Under the pieces are notes generated by a model, which worked only from the letters and a program-made list of their open reading frames with translations, was not told where the DNA came from and ran no database searches. A DNA stretch of 64,000 bases, taken from Rhizobium sp. NXC14 (GTDB lineage Bacteria > Pseudomonadota > Alphaproteobacteria > Rhizobiales > Rhizobiaceae). Location of the stretch: NCBI RefSeq assembly GCF_002117485.1, contig NZ_CP021030.1, positions 3,103,001 to 3,167,000 of the forward strand, in the 5' to 3' direction. This document shows, in pieces, positions 28,114 to 39,443 of this stretch (its first letter is position 1; each line of letters begins with the position of its first letter). The position numbers were made by a program, and so were the translations under genes.

Positions 28114-29132
28114 GGCGCCTTCTGCAGTGTATGCCCGATAAAGGCGGCCGCGGTGTCACGATGCGCTTCGGGCAGGCAGCCGAGCGCCACGAGTGAGGCT
28201 CTTACCGCCTCGTCGATCGGTGTGCGCGGCTCCTCGCCAAGTTCGGCCACAAGCTTCGCGTTGTTCATCCTGAGCGGCACTTTCCAGAGGTAGCGCATCT
28301 CGTTGATCTCCCGCATCAACGGAATAAAGGGCGCGGCGAGCGGCACGATCCACCAGGGAAACCGCCTGATCTTCGCCTTGCCGCCGGCGACACGCTTGAT
28401 CGCTTCTGCCATCTGCATGCCATCCGCATCCCAGAAGCCATCCATGTGATAGATGGTGAAGGACGGCAGCCGATCGGCCCGCTCGATGAGTTGGGCGATG
28501 GTTTCCGCCATATCCGGCAGATAGGTCCACTGATGGCCGATGCCGCGTCGCCCCGGATTCTTGATGGTGCCGATCGGCTTGCCCGGCGTCACCAGCCCCG
28601 ATGAGAACCAGCTATTGGCCGTTGCGCCCGGACCGAAGAAATCGCCGGCACGGACGATGATGGCACCGGTGCCCGATTGCGCAGCCGCCTTCAGTCTCTT
28701 TTCCATCTCGACCCGGATCGCTCCCTTCTTTGTAAGGGGACGCTGCGGGCTTTCCTCCGTCGGCGACTGCAGGGCATCGGGACCGAAATTATAGACGTTG
28801 CCCGGCAGCACGATGCGGACACCGGCGATGCGAGCGGCAGCGATCGTATTGTCGAGCATCGGCAGCACCAGCCTTTCCCAATCGCGATAGCCGGGCGGAT
28901 TGACCGCGTGGACAATCAGGCCAACACCTTCAGCCGCCTCCAGCACGTCGCCGGCATTCATCGCGTCGCCCTGCACCCATTCGAATGCCGGCTCGTTCTT
29001 CGACGCCTTGGCGGCGTCACGGTTGAGCGCCCTGATGCGCCAGCCACGGGCCAGAAGCTTGCGCGCGATCGCGCCGCCGATGCCGCCGGTCGCGCCGAGA
29101 ACCAGTGCGGTGATCTTCGTCTCTCCATTCAT
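28110..29132 (-). CDS. NAD-dependent epimerase/dehydratase family protein (atypical SDR)
   Basis: A 340-residue Rossmann-fold protein with the nucleotide motif LVLGATGGIGGAIA at the N-terminus, as in extended/atypical SDRs that act on sugars or bind NAD(P) as sensors. The start at 29132 (MNGETKITALV) has GGAGAT seven bases upstream; in-frame Met codons further up lack one. A divergent LysR gene starts 94 bp away, the usual sign that the regulator controls this gene. Substrate unknown. Confidence 0.84.
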   Translation of the reverse strand: MNGETKITALVLGATGGIGGAIARKLLARGWRIRALNRDAAKASKNEPAFEWVQGDAMNAGDVLEAAEGVGLIVHAVNPPGYRDWERLVLPMLDNTIAAARIAGVRIVLPGNVYNFGPDALQSPTEESPQRPLTKKGAIRVEMEKRLKAAAQSGTGAIIVRAGDFFGPGATANSWFSSGLVTPGKPIGTIKNPGRRGIGHQWTYLPDMAETIAQLIERADRLPSFTIYHMDGFWDADGMQMAEAIKRVAGGKAKIRRFPWWIVPLAAPFIPLMREINEMRYLWKVPLRMNNAKLVAELGEEPRTPIDEAVRASLVALGCLPEAHRDTAAAFIGHTLQKAP

Positions 29133-29226
29133 CGCAATCATCTCCTTCAATTGCATGAGATGACTATGCTCCTGCTTCCAGATAAACAAAATTGACGAAA
29201 TACTTGGCTTAGATATACAAAAACAT

Positions 29227-30129
29227 ATGACGCTCGAACCAAGCTGGGATTTCTACCGCAGTTTCCTGACCGTGCTCCAGCAGGGGTCGCTTTCGGCGGC
29301 TGCGCGCGAACTGGGGCTGACCCAGCCGACCATAGGCCGTCATGTCAATGCTCTGGAACAGGCGATCGGCGCCGAGCTCTTCATCCGGTCGCCGAACGGC
29401 CTCCTGCCGACCGACGCCGCACAGGCGCTGAAACCCTATGCCGAAACGCTGTCGGCAACCGTCGCTGCCCTTTTGCGCACGGCATCCGGTGAGCGAGAGA
29501 AGGTAGCCGGAACGGTCAGAGTCAGCGCCAGCGAGGTCGTCGCCGTCGAAGTCTTGCCTCGGATTCTCGGGCCGCTGCAGGAAGCCTATCCCGAACTCCA
29601 CATCGAGCTCTCGGCATCCGATGCGATTGAAGATCTGGTAAATCGCGAGGCCGATATCGCCGTGCGCATGGCCGAGCCACAGCAGCGTACTCTCATCGTG
29701 CGCCGCATCGGCGACATCCCGATCGGCTTCCACGCCCACCGACGGTATCTCGAACGGCATGGCATTCCGCAAACCATGGCGGACCTCGCCACTCACCGGC
29801 TCATCGGCTTCGACCGGCAGACGGCCTACGTCCGCATGGTGATGAAACGCTATCCGGCGCCCGAAGTCATTAAATTCGCCTACAGGACTGACAGCAATCT
29901 TGCCCAGCTCTCTGCAATCCGCGCTGGCGTCGGCATCGGTCTCTGCCAGATCGGACTGGCACGGGGAAACCCCGACCTCGTGCATGTCCTTCCCGATGCG
30001 TTCGAAATTCCGCTCGGCACATGGGTGGTCATGCACGAAAGCTTGAAGACCTCACCGCGCTGCCGCGCCACGTTCGACGCGCTGGTAAAGGGCCTCCGAG
30101 CCTACCATCATCACTCGACCGGCGCGTAA
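29227..30129 (+). CDS. LysR family transcriptional regulator
   Basis: A 300-residue regulator: helix-turn-helix LSAAARELGLTQPTIGRHVN near residues 18-37, then the effector-binding domain (VRVSASEVVAVEVLP, DIAVRMAEP). The arrangement is divergent to the SDR gene at 28110-29132, its probable target. The segment between them (29133-29226) is AT-rich and should hold both promoters and the LysR operator. No ligand can be proposed. Confidence 0.9.
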   Translation: MTLEPSWDFYRSFLTVLQQGSLSAAARELGLTQPTIGRHVNALEQAIGAELFIRSPNGLLPTDAAQALKPYAETLSATVAALLRTASGEREKVAGTVRVSASEVVAVEVLPRILGPLQEAYPELHIELSASDAIEDLVNREADIAVRMAEPQQRTLIVRRIGDIPIGFHAHRRYLERHGIPQTMADLATHRLIGFDRQTAYVRMVMKRYPAPEVIKFAYRTDSNLAQLSAIRAGVGIGLCQIGLARGNPDLVHVLPDAFEIPLGTWVVMHESLKTSPRCRATFDALVKGLRAYHHHSTGA

Positions 30130-30195
30130 GTAGAAAAACGAGATCGATTTTTGGTGAGAATCATGGGCAATCTCGCAGCTCCTATGGAGATGACG

Positions 30196-30699
30196 ATGCA
30201 CAAGCCGGTTGAACTCGTGAGTTATGACAGGGAATGGCCGGAAGCTTTCCAGCGCATCCGAGCCAGGCTGCTGGCCTTGCTGCCGCAGGCGCTCGCCATT
30301 GATCACGTCGGCAGCACCGCCATACCTGATATGACCGCCAAGTCGCTCATCGATATCGACATCGTTCTTCCCGGTCTGGAGCATATCGAACCTGCGACGC
30401 AGGTGCTTCTCTCGGAAAATTACGAGCCGCGCGGCAATCGCTACGACGACGAGGTTTGGGCATTTTTGTCGAGAGATTCGTCGCCGGCGGAGCGGGTCTA
30501 CCTTTGCCCGGCCGGCAACGGCACGCATCGAAACAGGCTGGCTTTCCGGGATTATCTCATCGCACATCCGGAGGCGGCGGCCGATTATGCCGCGCTCAAA
30601 CGCAGGCTGGCAGCCGAATTCAGAATGGACGGCGATCGTTATACCGCTGAAAAGCGCGAATTTGTCGACACGATCGTCACGCGGGCATTGAAGGGATAG
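30196..30699 (+). CDS. GrpB family protein (UPF0157, nucleotidyltransferase-like)
   Basis: A 167-residue protein of the GrpB family, which has a nucleotidyltransferase-like fold. Signature segments are VSYDREWPEAFQRI, DHVGSTAIPDMTAKSLIDI and HRNRLAFRDYL. An in-frame ATG exists at 30151, but the ATG at 30196 is preceded by GGAGATGACG and starts the conserved region. Function is unknown; family members are sometimes fused to CoaE kinases. It follows the LysR gene on the same strand with a 66-bp gap. Confidence 0.85.
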   Translation: MHKPVELVSYDREWPEAFQRIRARLLALLPQALAIDHVGSTAIPDMTAKSLIDIDIVLPGLEHIEPATQVLLSENYEPRGNRYDDEVWAFLSRDSSPAERVYLCPAGNGTHRNRLAFRDYLIAHPEAAADYAALKRRLAAEFRMDGDRYTAEKREFVDTIVTRALKG

Positions 30700-30797
30700 A
30701 TCATGTCGCGCAAAAGTGTGCGCGATTTTGCGATAACGGCATGCGCGAAACAAAGGCCCAAAACGCAGCAAGCGAATTTGAAAGATCGCGACGCGCT

Positions 30798-31091
30798 TTA
30801 GGGTTGACGTCCCGCGCTCTGCGAGGCTCCGGCCATACGCTCCTGCCATAATCCGTCGACCACCTCGGTTTCCGGTCGGTCGCCACCCTCGGCATATTCC
30901 TCATGCCATTTGCCGTTTTCGTCCTGCCAGCTGATCTCGGCGGAATCGCCCCCGACCTGCTGTTCGGCCGCGACGATGCGCGCAGCTTCGAGCGCCTCGG
31001 CATGGGTCGGGAATGCCTCGGAATAGACGCCTCCCAGCCTGTAGGCCCAACCGCCGTCATGTGGCACGACTTCATAGACCACCTTGATCAT
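30798..31091 (-). CDS. DUF2188 domain protein
   Basis: A 97-residue protein. Its first 60 residues (VVPHDGGWAYRLGGVYSEAF, HAEALEAARIVA) match the small DUF2188 family, in which a sequence is read against a 'DGGWAV..G....F.T...A...A' pattern. The acidic tail is of unknown use. No membrane segment. It stands alone, convergent with grpB. Function unknown. Confidence 0.75.
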   Translation of the reverse strand: MIKVVYEVVPHDGGWAYRLGGVYSEAFPTHAEALEAARIVAAEQQVGGDSAEISWQDENGKWHEEYAEGGDRPETEVVDGLWQERMAGASQSAGRQP

Positions 31092-31320
31092 GCATCCGTC
31101 TCCTCATCATCTTGTTGCGCATTCGCATGCTTCCGGACAGGGTCCGGATCATCGCGGCCGCGTGACGAGAATTCGAGGACGCCGCGATCTGCTTTCCGGC
31201 CCCGAGGGCGTCAGTATTCCATTAAACGCCCAAGACTGCAAATAGCAGAGTGCCGCCGCTTGCTTCCCATCCGAAATCAGTGACTTACTTAAAAGCGTGA
31301 ATCGCAACGGGAGCTGAGAT

Positions 31321-32418
31321 TTGGGCATCGCGTCACGCCTTAAAGAGGAGAAGTTCCTGGTCACCGCACTCGTCGTCGCGCTGACCGCCCACCTTCTGGA
31401 GCATGCGGTTAAGGAGATGGGGCGCGGCTTGGCGCTCGTCGCCGCCGCAGCACTCGTCGCCACCATCGTACTCGCCTCGATCCGCGTCGCCCATCATGCC
31501 GAACTGCTCGCCGTCAAGGTCGGTGATCCCTACGGCACGATGATCCTGACACTTTCGGCCCTCGCCGTCGAAGTCATCATTCTCGCTATCATGATGAGGG
31601 GCGAGAGCTCGCCAACCCTCGTGCGCAACACGATCTACTCAGCCCTGATGTTGGATATCAACGGCATCCTCGGTCTCGCAGCTCTCCTCGGCGGCCTCAA
31701 GCATGGGGAGCAGCCCTACAACGACAATTCGGGCAAGACCTACGGCGTGATGATCCTCACCGCCATGGGCATTTCGATGATCGTGCCGGAATTCGTGCCG
31801 AGCGATAAGTGGCACTATTATTCCGCCTTTACCATCATCGCGATGATCGCTCTCTACGGCCTCTTCCTGCGCATGCAGGTCGGCCAGCACAGCTATTTCT
31901 TCAGCTACAGCTACCCGCGCTCCGAGCGGAAGAAGGAAAGTCACCACGGACACGGCGCCGACGGACCGGCGGCCGTCTCGATCGCCACCATTCTCGTCGG
32001 AGTCGTCATTATCGGCCTGCTGGCGGAATTTATGTCGGCCTTCATGACCGAAGGCCTGCGCGACAGCGGCACGCCGATCGCGGTGACGGCGGTCGTCGTC
32101 GCGGCAATTTCGGCCGCCCCCGAAATCCTGACCGCCTTGCGGGCGGCGCTCAAGAATCGAATGCAGGCGACCGTCAACATCGCCATGGGCGCCTCGCTAT
32201 CGACGGTGATCCTGACGGTGCCCGTGATGGAGGCGATCGCACTCTATACCGGCCAGCCCTTCATCATGGCGATGACCCCGGTGCAGACGGTGATGGTGAC
32301 GATCACCTTGATTGCCGCCGCGATCAACCTCAACGACGGCGAGACAAACGCCATCGAGGGCATGACACATTTCATCCTCTTCGCCACCTTCGTCATGCTG
32401 ACGGCGCTGGGGCTCTGA
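31321..32418 (+). CDS. Calcium/cation:proton antiporter (ChaA-like, CaCA family)
   Basis: A 365-residue, about eleven-helix membrane protein of the Ca2+/cation antiporter superfamily. Both alpha-repeats are visible: ALAVEVIILAIMM in the first half and ISAAPEILTALRAAL in the second, each with the key Glu. A His-rich loop (KKESHHGHGADG) joins the halves and may sense or bind metal. The start is a TTG at 31321 behind GGGAGC. It exports Ca2+ or Na+/K+ against protons. No gene nearby suggests the physiological cation. Confidence 0.87.
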   Translation: MGIASRLKEEKFLVTALVVALTAHLLEHAVKEMGRGLALVAAAALVATIVLASIRVAHHAELLAVKVGDPYGTMILTLSALAVEVIILAIMMRGESSPTLVRNTIYSALMLDINGILGLAALLGGLKHGEQPYNDNSGKTYGVMILTAMGISMIVPEFVPSDKWHYYSAFTIIAMIALYGLFLRMQVGQHSYFFSYSYPRSERKKESHHGHGADGPAAVSIATILVGVVIIGLLAEFMSAFMTEGLRDSGTPIAVTAVVVAAISAAPEILTALRAALKNRMQATVNIAMGASLSTVILTVPVMEAIALYTGQPFIMAMTPVQTVMVTITLIAAAINLNDGETNAIEGMTHFILFATFVMLTALGL

Positions 32419-32421
32419 GGG

Positions 32422-32439
32422 CTCCTCCCCGCGGAGGAG
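32422..32439. terminator. Stem-loop between convergent antiporter and glycosyltransferase genes
   Basis: A 7-bp stem (CTCCTCC at 32422-32428, GGAGGAG at 32433-32439) with a 4-base loop lies 4 bp after the antiporter stop, between two converging genes. No strong T tract. Confidence 0.5.
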
Positions 32440-32456
32440 GGGAAAGAACAGGCTGT

Positions 32457-33146
32457 TTAGGCGGGCTGTTGGGCGAAGAGCAGGCGTTCACGGGCTGCGA
32501 ACCATTCCTCGGCGTAATCGTCGTTCTTGTATTCTTCGAAATACGGCCCGCCATCGGTGAAATGGACGTTCTTGGCATCTTCGCGGTAGTCGTATTCATT
32601 GACGAGGTAATTCCACGTCACCGGTAATTCGCCGATGAGGTCTTCATTCTCCAGCCACTTGAACTGATGCAGTTGCAGCCCGGTCGCGGTATTGACGTAT
32701 TCCGGCGTCAGCGCGCGGCATTCGTCATTGTTGAAGAGCATGAGGCTCGACCAGTTCTTCTTTTCGTACTTGGTCTGCGTCTGGCCGAGGAACTTGATGT
32801 CGATCTTCGGCCGGTAATCGTGTTTGACGCACATGACGGCGTAACGCTCGTCGCGCAATGCCCAAAGCTCGGCGATATCGGCACGCATCAGCATGTCGCA
32901 ATCCATGAAGATGCTCCAGCCCTCATAACCACTGAGATAGGGCGTCAGGAAACGCGAGAAGGAGAACTCAGTGGATTGCAGCGCGTTGCGCTGGCGAGTG
33001 AAAATCCTGCCAAGATTGGAGAGCGCAATGGGCGAGAACTCGACCGGGATCGACGACTTCTCGATGATGCTCTGCACGAGAACGTGGTAGGCGACCACTT
33101 CCTTGGGATCGAATCCCACAAATATTCGGACGTTCTGTTGTTCCAT
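32457..33146 (-). CDS. Putative glycosyltransferase
   Basis: A 229-residue cytoplasmic protein with GT-A features: the N-terminal strand IFVGFDPKEVVAYHVL, a DXD-like MDCDML motif near residue 85, and an acidic His-containing C-terminal region. It resembles GT8-like transferases. The start at 33146 (MEQQNVRIF) has AAGGTGGACA before it. It is the last of three same-strand genes (35138 to 32457) and likely acts with them on a surface polysaccharide. Donor and acceptor are unknown. Confidence 0.75.
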   Translation of the reverse strand: MEQQNVRIFVGFDPKEVVAYHVLVQSIIEKSSIPVEFSPIALSNLGRIFTRQRNALQSTEFSFSRFLTPYLSGYEGWSIFMDCDMLMRADIAELWALRDERYAVMCVKHDYRPKIDIKFLGQTQTKYEKKNWSSLMLFNNDECRALTPEYVNTATGLQLHQFKWLENEDLIGELPVTWNYLVNEYDYREDAKNVHFTDGGPYFEEYKNDDYAEEWFAARERLLFAQQPA

Positions 33147-33219
33147 TGTCCACCTTGATCGCCAGCATCGGCAACAGCTTTCTTCGCCACCCACGCCTGT
33201 TAGCTAAGGCCTGCGATAG

Positions 33220-34089
33220 TCATCCCTTCGACTTTTCGAGAAAACGCTGCTTGCGGGTTTTCGGTTTGAACCGCCGAAAGAAATTATCGACGGCGCGGAT
33301 GAATTTAGTGACGGACATCAGCCTGTCGATCTGGCTGTTCGTATTATCGAGCCGCTCCGACAAGACTTCAGCCGCGGTCATCGCGATCTCGATCGGCGGC
33401 ACCCCGGGAAACCGTTTGGCAAGCGCTGAATAGGGGCTGGCATCGACGCCGCCCATCATCGAGATCGAACCCATGCGCGCAAAGAGACGCAGGAAAATCT
33501 GCTCGAACGTCCAATCGTGAACGTCGAACACCTTCCACTTCTCGCTCCGCTTCGCCGAAAAGCCGGCAAGCAGGATCTTGCCCGGCAACTGCAGATCGGC
33601 GAGCCACAACGCTACCGCAAAGCCGCTCGTCGCGATCTTGCCGATCGGATAGAGATCGGCGAGCATTTGCGTCAGATCGAGGTGACGGGCCTTAGCGCCT
33701 TCGAAGCGGCTCTTTTCGCTGAAATTTTCCTCGACGGAGACCCGGATATTGACGACGCCGAGGAAATCGTCGCCGCCAAAGAAGCGCAAGACATCCCCCG
33801 TTTCGCGCCGATGGACGATATGGGCGCCCATCACGTCGCTGCGGGCAACCAGCATGGAATGGCCGACGAAGGGTGCGTCGAGCACCTTATAGACCTTGTT
33901 GAAGAAGACGTAGAGCGCCGTCTCCGGCAATTCGCTCCGCAGCCGTTCGAGATCGACCGCCTCGCTGTTTGCTATCAGCACGATATGGGAGTAGCCCGAC
34001 AACAGCGCCTTCCAAGCGTCCGGCGTCAGGAAATCGAAGCCGCCATCCGGAGCGGTCGTAGCCTTGTTATCGCTGGGGATTGATTCCAT
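33220..34089 (-). CDS. Uncharacterised protein, possible GT29-like glycosyltransferase
   Basis: A 289-residue protein I cannot name confidently. It has an N-terminal IVLIANSEAVDLERL strand-helix, LYVFFNKVYKVL, a middle segment GAHIVHRRETGDVLRFF, and KIATSGFAVALWLADL, which resembles the (P)STG..AL motif of sialyltransferase-like (GT29) proteins. The C-terminus is basic. No signal peptide or membrane helix. It is sandwiched between two glycosyltransferase genes on the same strand, so a role in surface polysaccharide synthesis is likely, but the enzyme class is a guess. Confidence 0.5.
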   Translation of the reverse strand: MESIPSDNKATTAPDGGFDFLTPDAWKALLSGYSHIVLIANSEAVDLERLRSELPETALYVFFNKVYKVLDAPFVGHSMLVARSDVMGAHIVHRRETGDVLRFFGGDDFLGVVNIRVSVEENFSEKSRFEGAKARHLDLTQMLADLYPIGKIATSGFAVALWLADLQLPGKILLAGFSAKRSEKWKVFDVHDWTFEQIFLRLFARMGSISMMGGVDASPYSALAKRFPGVPPIEIAMTAAEVLSERLDNTNSQIDRLMSVTKFIRAVDNFFRRFKPKTRKQRFLEKSKG

Positions 34090-34136
34090 ATCGGCTCACA
34101 TGCATTTTCCAAAGACGATGCGCTCGGCCCGCCCGA

Positions 34137-35138
34137 CTAGCTGTTGTTGAAATAGGCGCGCATCCGGGCAAGCCGCGTCAGGCCGCCGATCTGCTTTCCC
34201 ACATGCGAGAGGAAGCCCGCCACTCGGTCCGTCGTCGACGGTTGCCTGCAGAAGGACGTCCAGGCTGTGTTGCGAAGATCTTCGGCATAACGATTGGCCA
34301 TCCGCCGGTGCACCCAGGGAACGCTCGCCTGCCACGGCTTCTTGCGGCCGGTAAAATGAAAGATGGCCGGCCGATCAACGAAAGGCAGCAGGCCCGTCTG
34401 CGTATTCCAGCGCGGATGGAGCACCAACCAGTCGCCGTCGAAAGTGACGTTCAGCGCATCCTGGTCATTGTTCTCGAACAGGTGCGACCGCTGCTCGAAG
34501 ATTTCCCGGGTTCTGGGGAAGAGCCCCCTCGCTCGGCAAGCCGACCAGTCGAACAGCAATACGCCGGCATTGAAGTAGCGGCCGCCCTCGCCCATGCCGA
34601 TCTTGCGCTGGCGCGCGCCTGATTTCTCGGGAAAGGCCATGACATAGTCGTCAACGGCGGCAAGCGCCTTGCCTTGAAAATCAAGGGTGAAGAGTTCATC
34701 GACCGGCGCAACCGCCAGCACGTCGGCATCGAGATAAAGCAGGCGCTCGACATGGCCTGGTATATCCCGATCCATATAGAGCCGCGCCAGCGTGGCGGCG
34801 GACCAGCGGCCTCGCGCCTGGAGGCCGGGATCTGGCGTCTTATAGGGCAACACCCTGATCGCCATATCGTGAAGCCGCCCAAAATTATCGACCTCGGCGA
34901 CCTCGTGCGGCTTGAGGTCGATGCCGAGAAGCAGGAACTCTACACCGGCATTCGTAAGATTGCGCTTGACGGAAAGCAGAGTGCAGCAGGCGGCCGGGAG
35001 CATGTTAACGTCAGAACAGACGATGACGGCACTCTGCTGCAAAATCCGGCCCCCCGAAGCGGCAAATTGAACTTGATGCCGGATATCTAGTTGGTTTGGC
35101 GTCCGCCCGCAACCGCAGATCACCCGACCTACCGGCAC
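34137..35138 (-). CDS. GT8 family glycosyltransferase
   Basis: A roughly 333-residue transferase. GT8 features are VIVCSDVNML at the start of the core, the DXD motif in LLYLDADVLAV, YFNAGVLLFD, and the C-terminal HFTGRKKPW. Family members (LgtC-like) use UDP-galactose or UDP-glucose to extend lipopolysaccharide cores. The start is uncertain: GTG at 35138 has AAGGTGA in front, but a TTG at 35042 would remove a poorly conserved 32-residue lead. First gene of the three-gene glycosyl cluster. Confidence 0.82.
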   Translation of the reverse strand: MPVGRVICGCGRTPNQLDIRHQVQFAASGGRILQQSAVIVCSDVNMLPAACCTLLSVKRNLTNAGVEFLLLGIDLKPHEVAEVDNFGRLHDMAIRVLPYKTPDPGLQARGRWSAATLARLYMDRDIPGHVERLLYLDADVLAVAPVDELFTLDFQGKALAAVDDYVMAFPEKSGARQRKIGMGEGGRYFNAGVLLFDWSACRARGLFPRTREIFEQRSHLFENNDQDALNVTFDGDWLVLHPRWNTQTGLLPFVDRPAIFHFTGRKKPWQASVPWVHRRMANRYAEDLRNTAWTSFCRQPSTTDRVAGFLSHVGKQIGGLTRLARMRAYFNNS

Positions 35139-35284
35139 TCCGCGTCACCTTTTGAATCGGAATTCAACAACTTGCGAGGCGAAGCTGAATCTATGCGGCA
35201 ACGCGTTGAATCGGGATGTGAGCTATAACCGCAGCCAACGCATCAGCCCGAAATTCGTTTCCAATATTTGCCAATGCTGCAGGC

Positions 35285-35313
35285 AAAAAAAGGCCCGCCG
35301 TCACCGGCAGGCC
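35285..35313 (-). terminator. Intrinsic terminator of aatA
   Basis: On the minus strand a 9-bp GC-rich stem (arms 35305-35313 and 35292-35300, one wobble) with a GTGA loop is followed by seven Ts. It lies 27 bp beyond the aatA stop. Confidence 0.88.
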
Positions 35314-35339
35314 TTGAATCGATGTTATCGCCGTCCGTG

Positions 35340-37061
<1,722 letters not shown>

Positions 37062-39443
37062 ATGTTTCTGGAAGATGAGTTCGCCATCGGGCGCATGCGC
37101 ATGCGCCGGATCTCCATTTCATGTCTTGTCGCCATCACCGTTTTTGTCGCCTGCATCGCCGCGATGCTGGGACTTGCCTCCGCCGCCCGCGCCGAGACGC
37201 CGCAGGCATCCGGTCAGCTCGCGGCCTTTGTGCGGCCGAACGACGTCAATAGCGGTTCGCTGCTCTTTCCTTCGAAGGAACCGGGCTTTTATGTCGAAGC
37301 GCCGCGGCTGAAGACCGACGTTGCAATCGATGTCTCCGGCCCGATCGCCAGGGTGAAGGTGACCCAGCGCTTCCAGAACCCGAGCCAGGGCCGGGTCGAG
37401 GGCACCTACGTCTTCCCGCTGCCCGACAATTCGGCCGTTGACGCGCTGAAGATGCAGATCGGCGAACGCTTCATCGAAGGCCAGATCAAGCCGCGCCGGG
37501 AAGCCCGCGAGATCTATGAGCAGGCCAAGGCCGAGGGCAAGAAGACGGCGCTGCTCGAACAGCAGCGGCCGAACATCTTCACCAATCAGGTTGCCAATAT
37601 CGGCCCCGGTGAAGAGATCGTCGTGCAGATCGAATATCAGCAAACGGTCCATCAGTCCGGCGGTGAATTCTCGCTGCGTTTCCCGATGGTCGTCGCGCCG
37701 CGCTATAATCCGGCGCCGATCGTCCAAACTGTCGAGTTCAACAACGGCGCCGGCTTCGCAACGCCGAGCGACCCGGTGGAAAATCGGGAGAAGATCGAAG
37801 CTCCGGTGCTCGACCCTCGCGAGAATGCCAGGATCAACCCCGTCTCGCTGACCATCAACCTTGAGGCCGGCTTCCCGCTCGGTGAAGTCAAATCCTCATT
37901 CCACGACGTCGATATCGGACAGGACGGCGACCAGGCGAGAACGATCAGCCTAAAAGGAGACGCGGTTCCTGCCGACAAGGATTTCGAGCTCACCTGGAAA
38001 GCCGCTCCCGGCAAGACGCCAAGCGCCGGCCTGTTCCGTGAAGCGATTGATGGCAAGACCTACCTGCTTGCCTTCATCACTCCGCCCACCGCGCCGGATG
38101 CTCCAGTACCGTCAAAACGCGAGGTGGTCTTCGTCATCGACAATTCCGGCTCGATGTCCGGCCAGTCGATCGAACAGGCAAGACAGAGCCTGGCGCTTGC
38201 CATCTCCAGGCTCAACCCCGAGGACCGCTTCAACGTCATCCGTTTCGACGATACGATGACCGACTATTTCAACGGCCTCGTCGCCGCCACCCCCGATAAC
38301 CGCGAAAAGGCCATCGCTTATATCAGGAGCCTGAACGCCGATGGCGGCACGGAAATGCTGCCGGCGCTCGAGGACGCGCTGCGCAACCAAGGCCCGATCG
38401 CAAGCGGAGCGCTGCGCCAGGTCGTATTCCTGACGGATGGCGCGATAGGCAACGAACAGCAGCTCTTCCAGGAAATCACCGCGAGCCGCGGCGATGCCCG
38501 CGTCTTCACCGTCGGCATCGGCTCGGCGCCGAACACCTATTTCATGACCAAAGCCGCCGAGGTCGGCCGCGGCACCTTCACCCAGATCGGCTCGACCGAT
38601 CAGGTGGCAAGCCGCATGAGCGAACTCTTCGCCAAGCTGCAGAACCCCGCCATGACCGATATCGCCGCGACCTTCCAAGGCATCGAAGCCGAGGATATCA
38701 CGCCGAACCCGATGCCCGACCTCTATAGCGGCGAGCCTGTGGTTCTGACAGCGGAACTGCCGCAGGACAAGGCTGCCGGAAAGCTGCAGATCGTCGGCAA
38801 GACAGCCAACCAGCCCTGGCGCGTCGAGATGGATATCGCCAATGCCGCAGACGGCAACGGCATTTCCAAGCTCTGGGCGCGACGCAAGATCGACGATTTC
38901 GAGGCCCGCGCCTATGAGCGCCAGGATCCCGCCGCGCTCGACAAGGACATCGAAACGGTGGCGCTTGCCCACCACCTCGTCTCGCGCGTCACCAGCCTGG
39001 TCGCCGTGGACGTCACGCCGTCGCGTCCGGCAAACGAGCCGCTCGGCTCGGCGAAGCTGCCGCTCAACCTGCCCGAGGGCTGGGACTTCAGGAAGGTTTT
39101 CGGCGAAAATTCTGTCCCACCCGGCGGCGCAGAGCGCCACGGCGCGGCTGCGCCTGATGGAAGCGCCGAACCGCAACAGGCCGCAGCCGCAACACAGGCT
39201 TTCGCCGCGTCGCCCGAGATCGCGAACCTGATGGCTGCTGCACCAACGGCGAAAGCCGCCACGCTGATCGCACTGAAGAGTTCGACCGTGAACCTGCCGC
39301 AGACGGCGACGCGCGCCGACGAGCAGATCATGCGCGGGCTGACCATGCTGCTGCTGGCCCTGGTGGCGGCGAGCGGGCTCGCCATCTGGCGCCGCCGCCT
39401 GAAGGGTCTCATCATGGCCGGAGCCAAGCGCAATGGTTTCTAG
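37062..39443 (+). CDS. Sortase-target protein with VIT and VWA domains
   Basis: A 793-residue surface protein. Order: a signal peptide ending ARA-ET near residue 45; a VIT domain (VKVTQRFQNPS, EGTYVFPLPDN) at about 75-210; a VWA domain with MIDAS motif VIDNSGSMSG near 360; a beta-rich region; then LPQTATR at about 745 followed by a hydrophobic helix and RRRLK tail, a sortase recognition signal. It matches the proteobacterial sortase-target family that has one dedicated sortase, encoded immediately downstream with an 11-bp overlap. The ATG at 37062 is preceded by GAGGGTAGG. Likely exposed or anchored in the envelope; the binding partner is unknown. Confidence 0.9.
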   Translation: MFLEDEFAIGRMRMRRISISCLVAITVFVACIAAMLGLASAARAETPQASGQLAAFVRPNDVNSGSLLFPSKEPGFYVEAPRLKTDVAIDVSGPIARVKVTQRFQNPSQGRVEGTYVFPLPDNSAVDALKMQIGERFIEGQIKPRREAREIYEQAKAEGKKTALLEQQRPNIFTNQVANIGPGEEIVVQIEYQQTVHQSGGEFSLRFPMVVAPRYNPAPIVQTVEFNNGAGFATPSDPVENREKIEAPVLDPRENARINPVSLTINLEAGFPLGEVKSSFHDVDIGQDGDQARTISLKGDAVPADKDFELTWKAAPGKTPSAGLFREAIDGKTYLLAFITPPTAPDAPVPSKREVVFVIDNSGSMSGQSIEQARQSLALAISRLNPEDRFNVIRFDDTMTDYFNGLVAATPDNREKAIAYIRSLNADGGTEMLPALEDALRNQGPIASGALRQVVFLTDGAIGNEQQLFQEITASRGDARVFTVGIGSAPNTYFMTKAAEVGRGTFTQIGSTDQVASRMSELFAKLQNPAMTDIAATFQGIEAEDITPNPMPDLYSGEPVVLTAELPQDKAAGKLQIVGKTANQPWRVEMDIANAADGNGISKLWARRKIDDFEARAYERQDPAALDKDIETVALAHHLVSRVTSLVAVDVTPSRPANEPLGSAKLPLNLPEGWDFRKVFGENSVPPGGAERHGAAAPDGSAEPQQAAAATQAFAASPEIANLMAAAPTAKAATLIALKSSTVNLPQTATRADEQIMRGLTMLLLALVAASGLAIWRRRLKGLIMAGAKRNGF

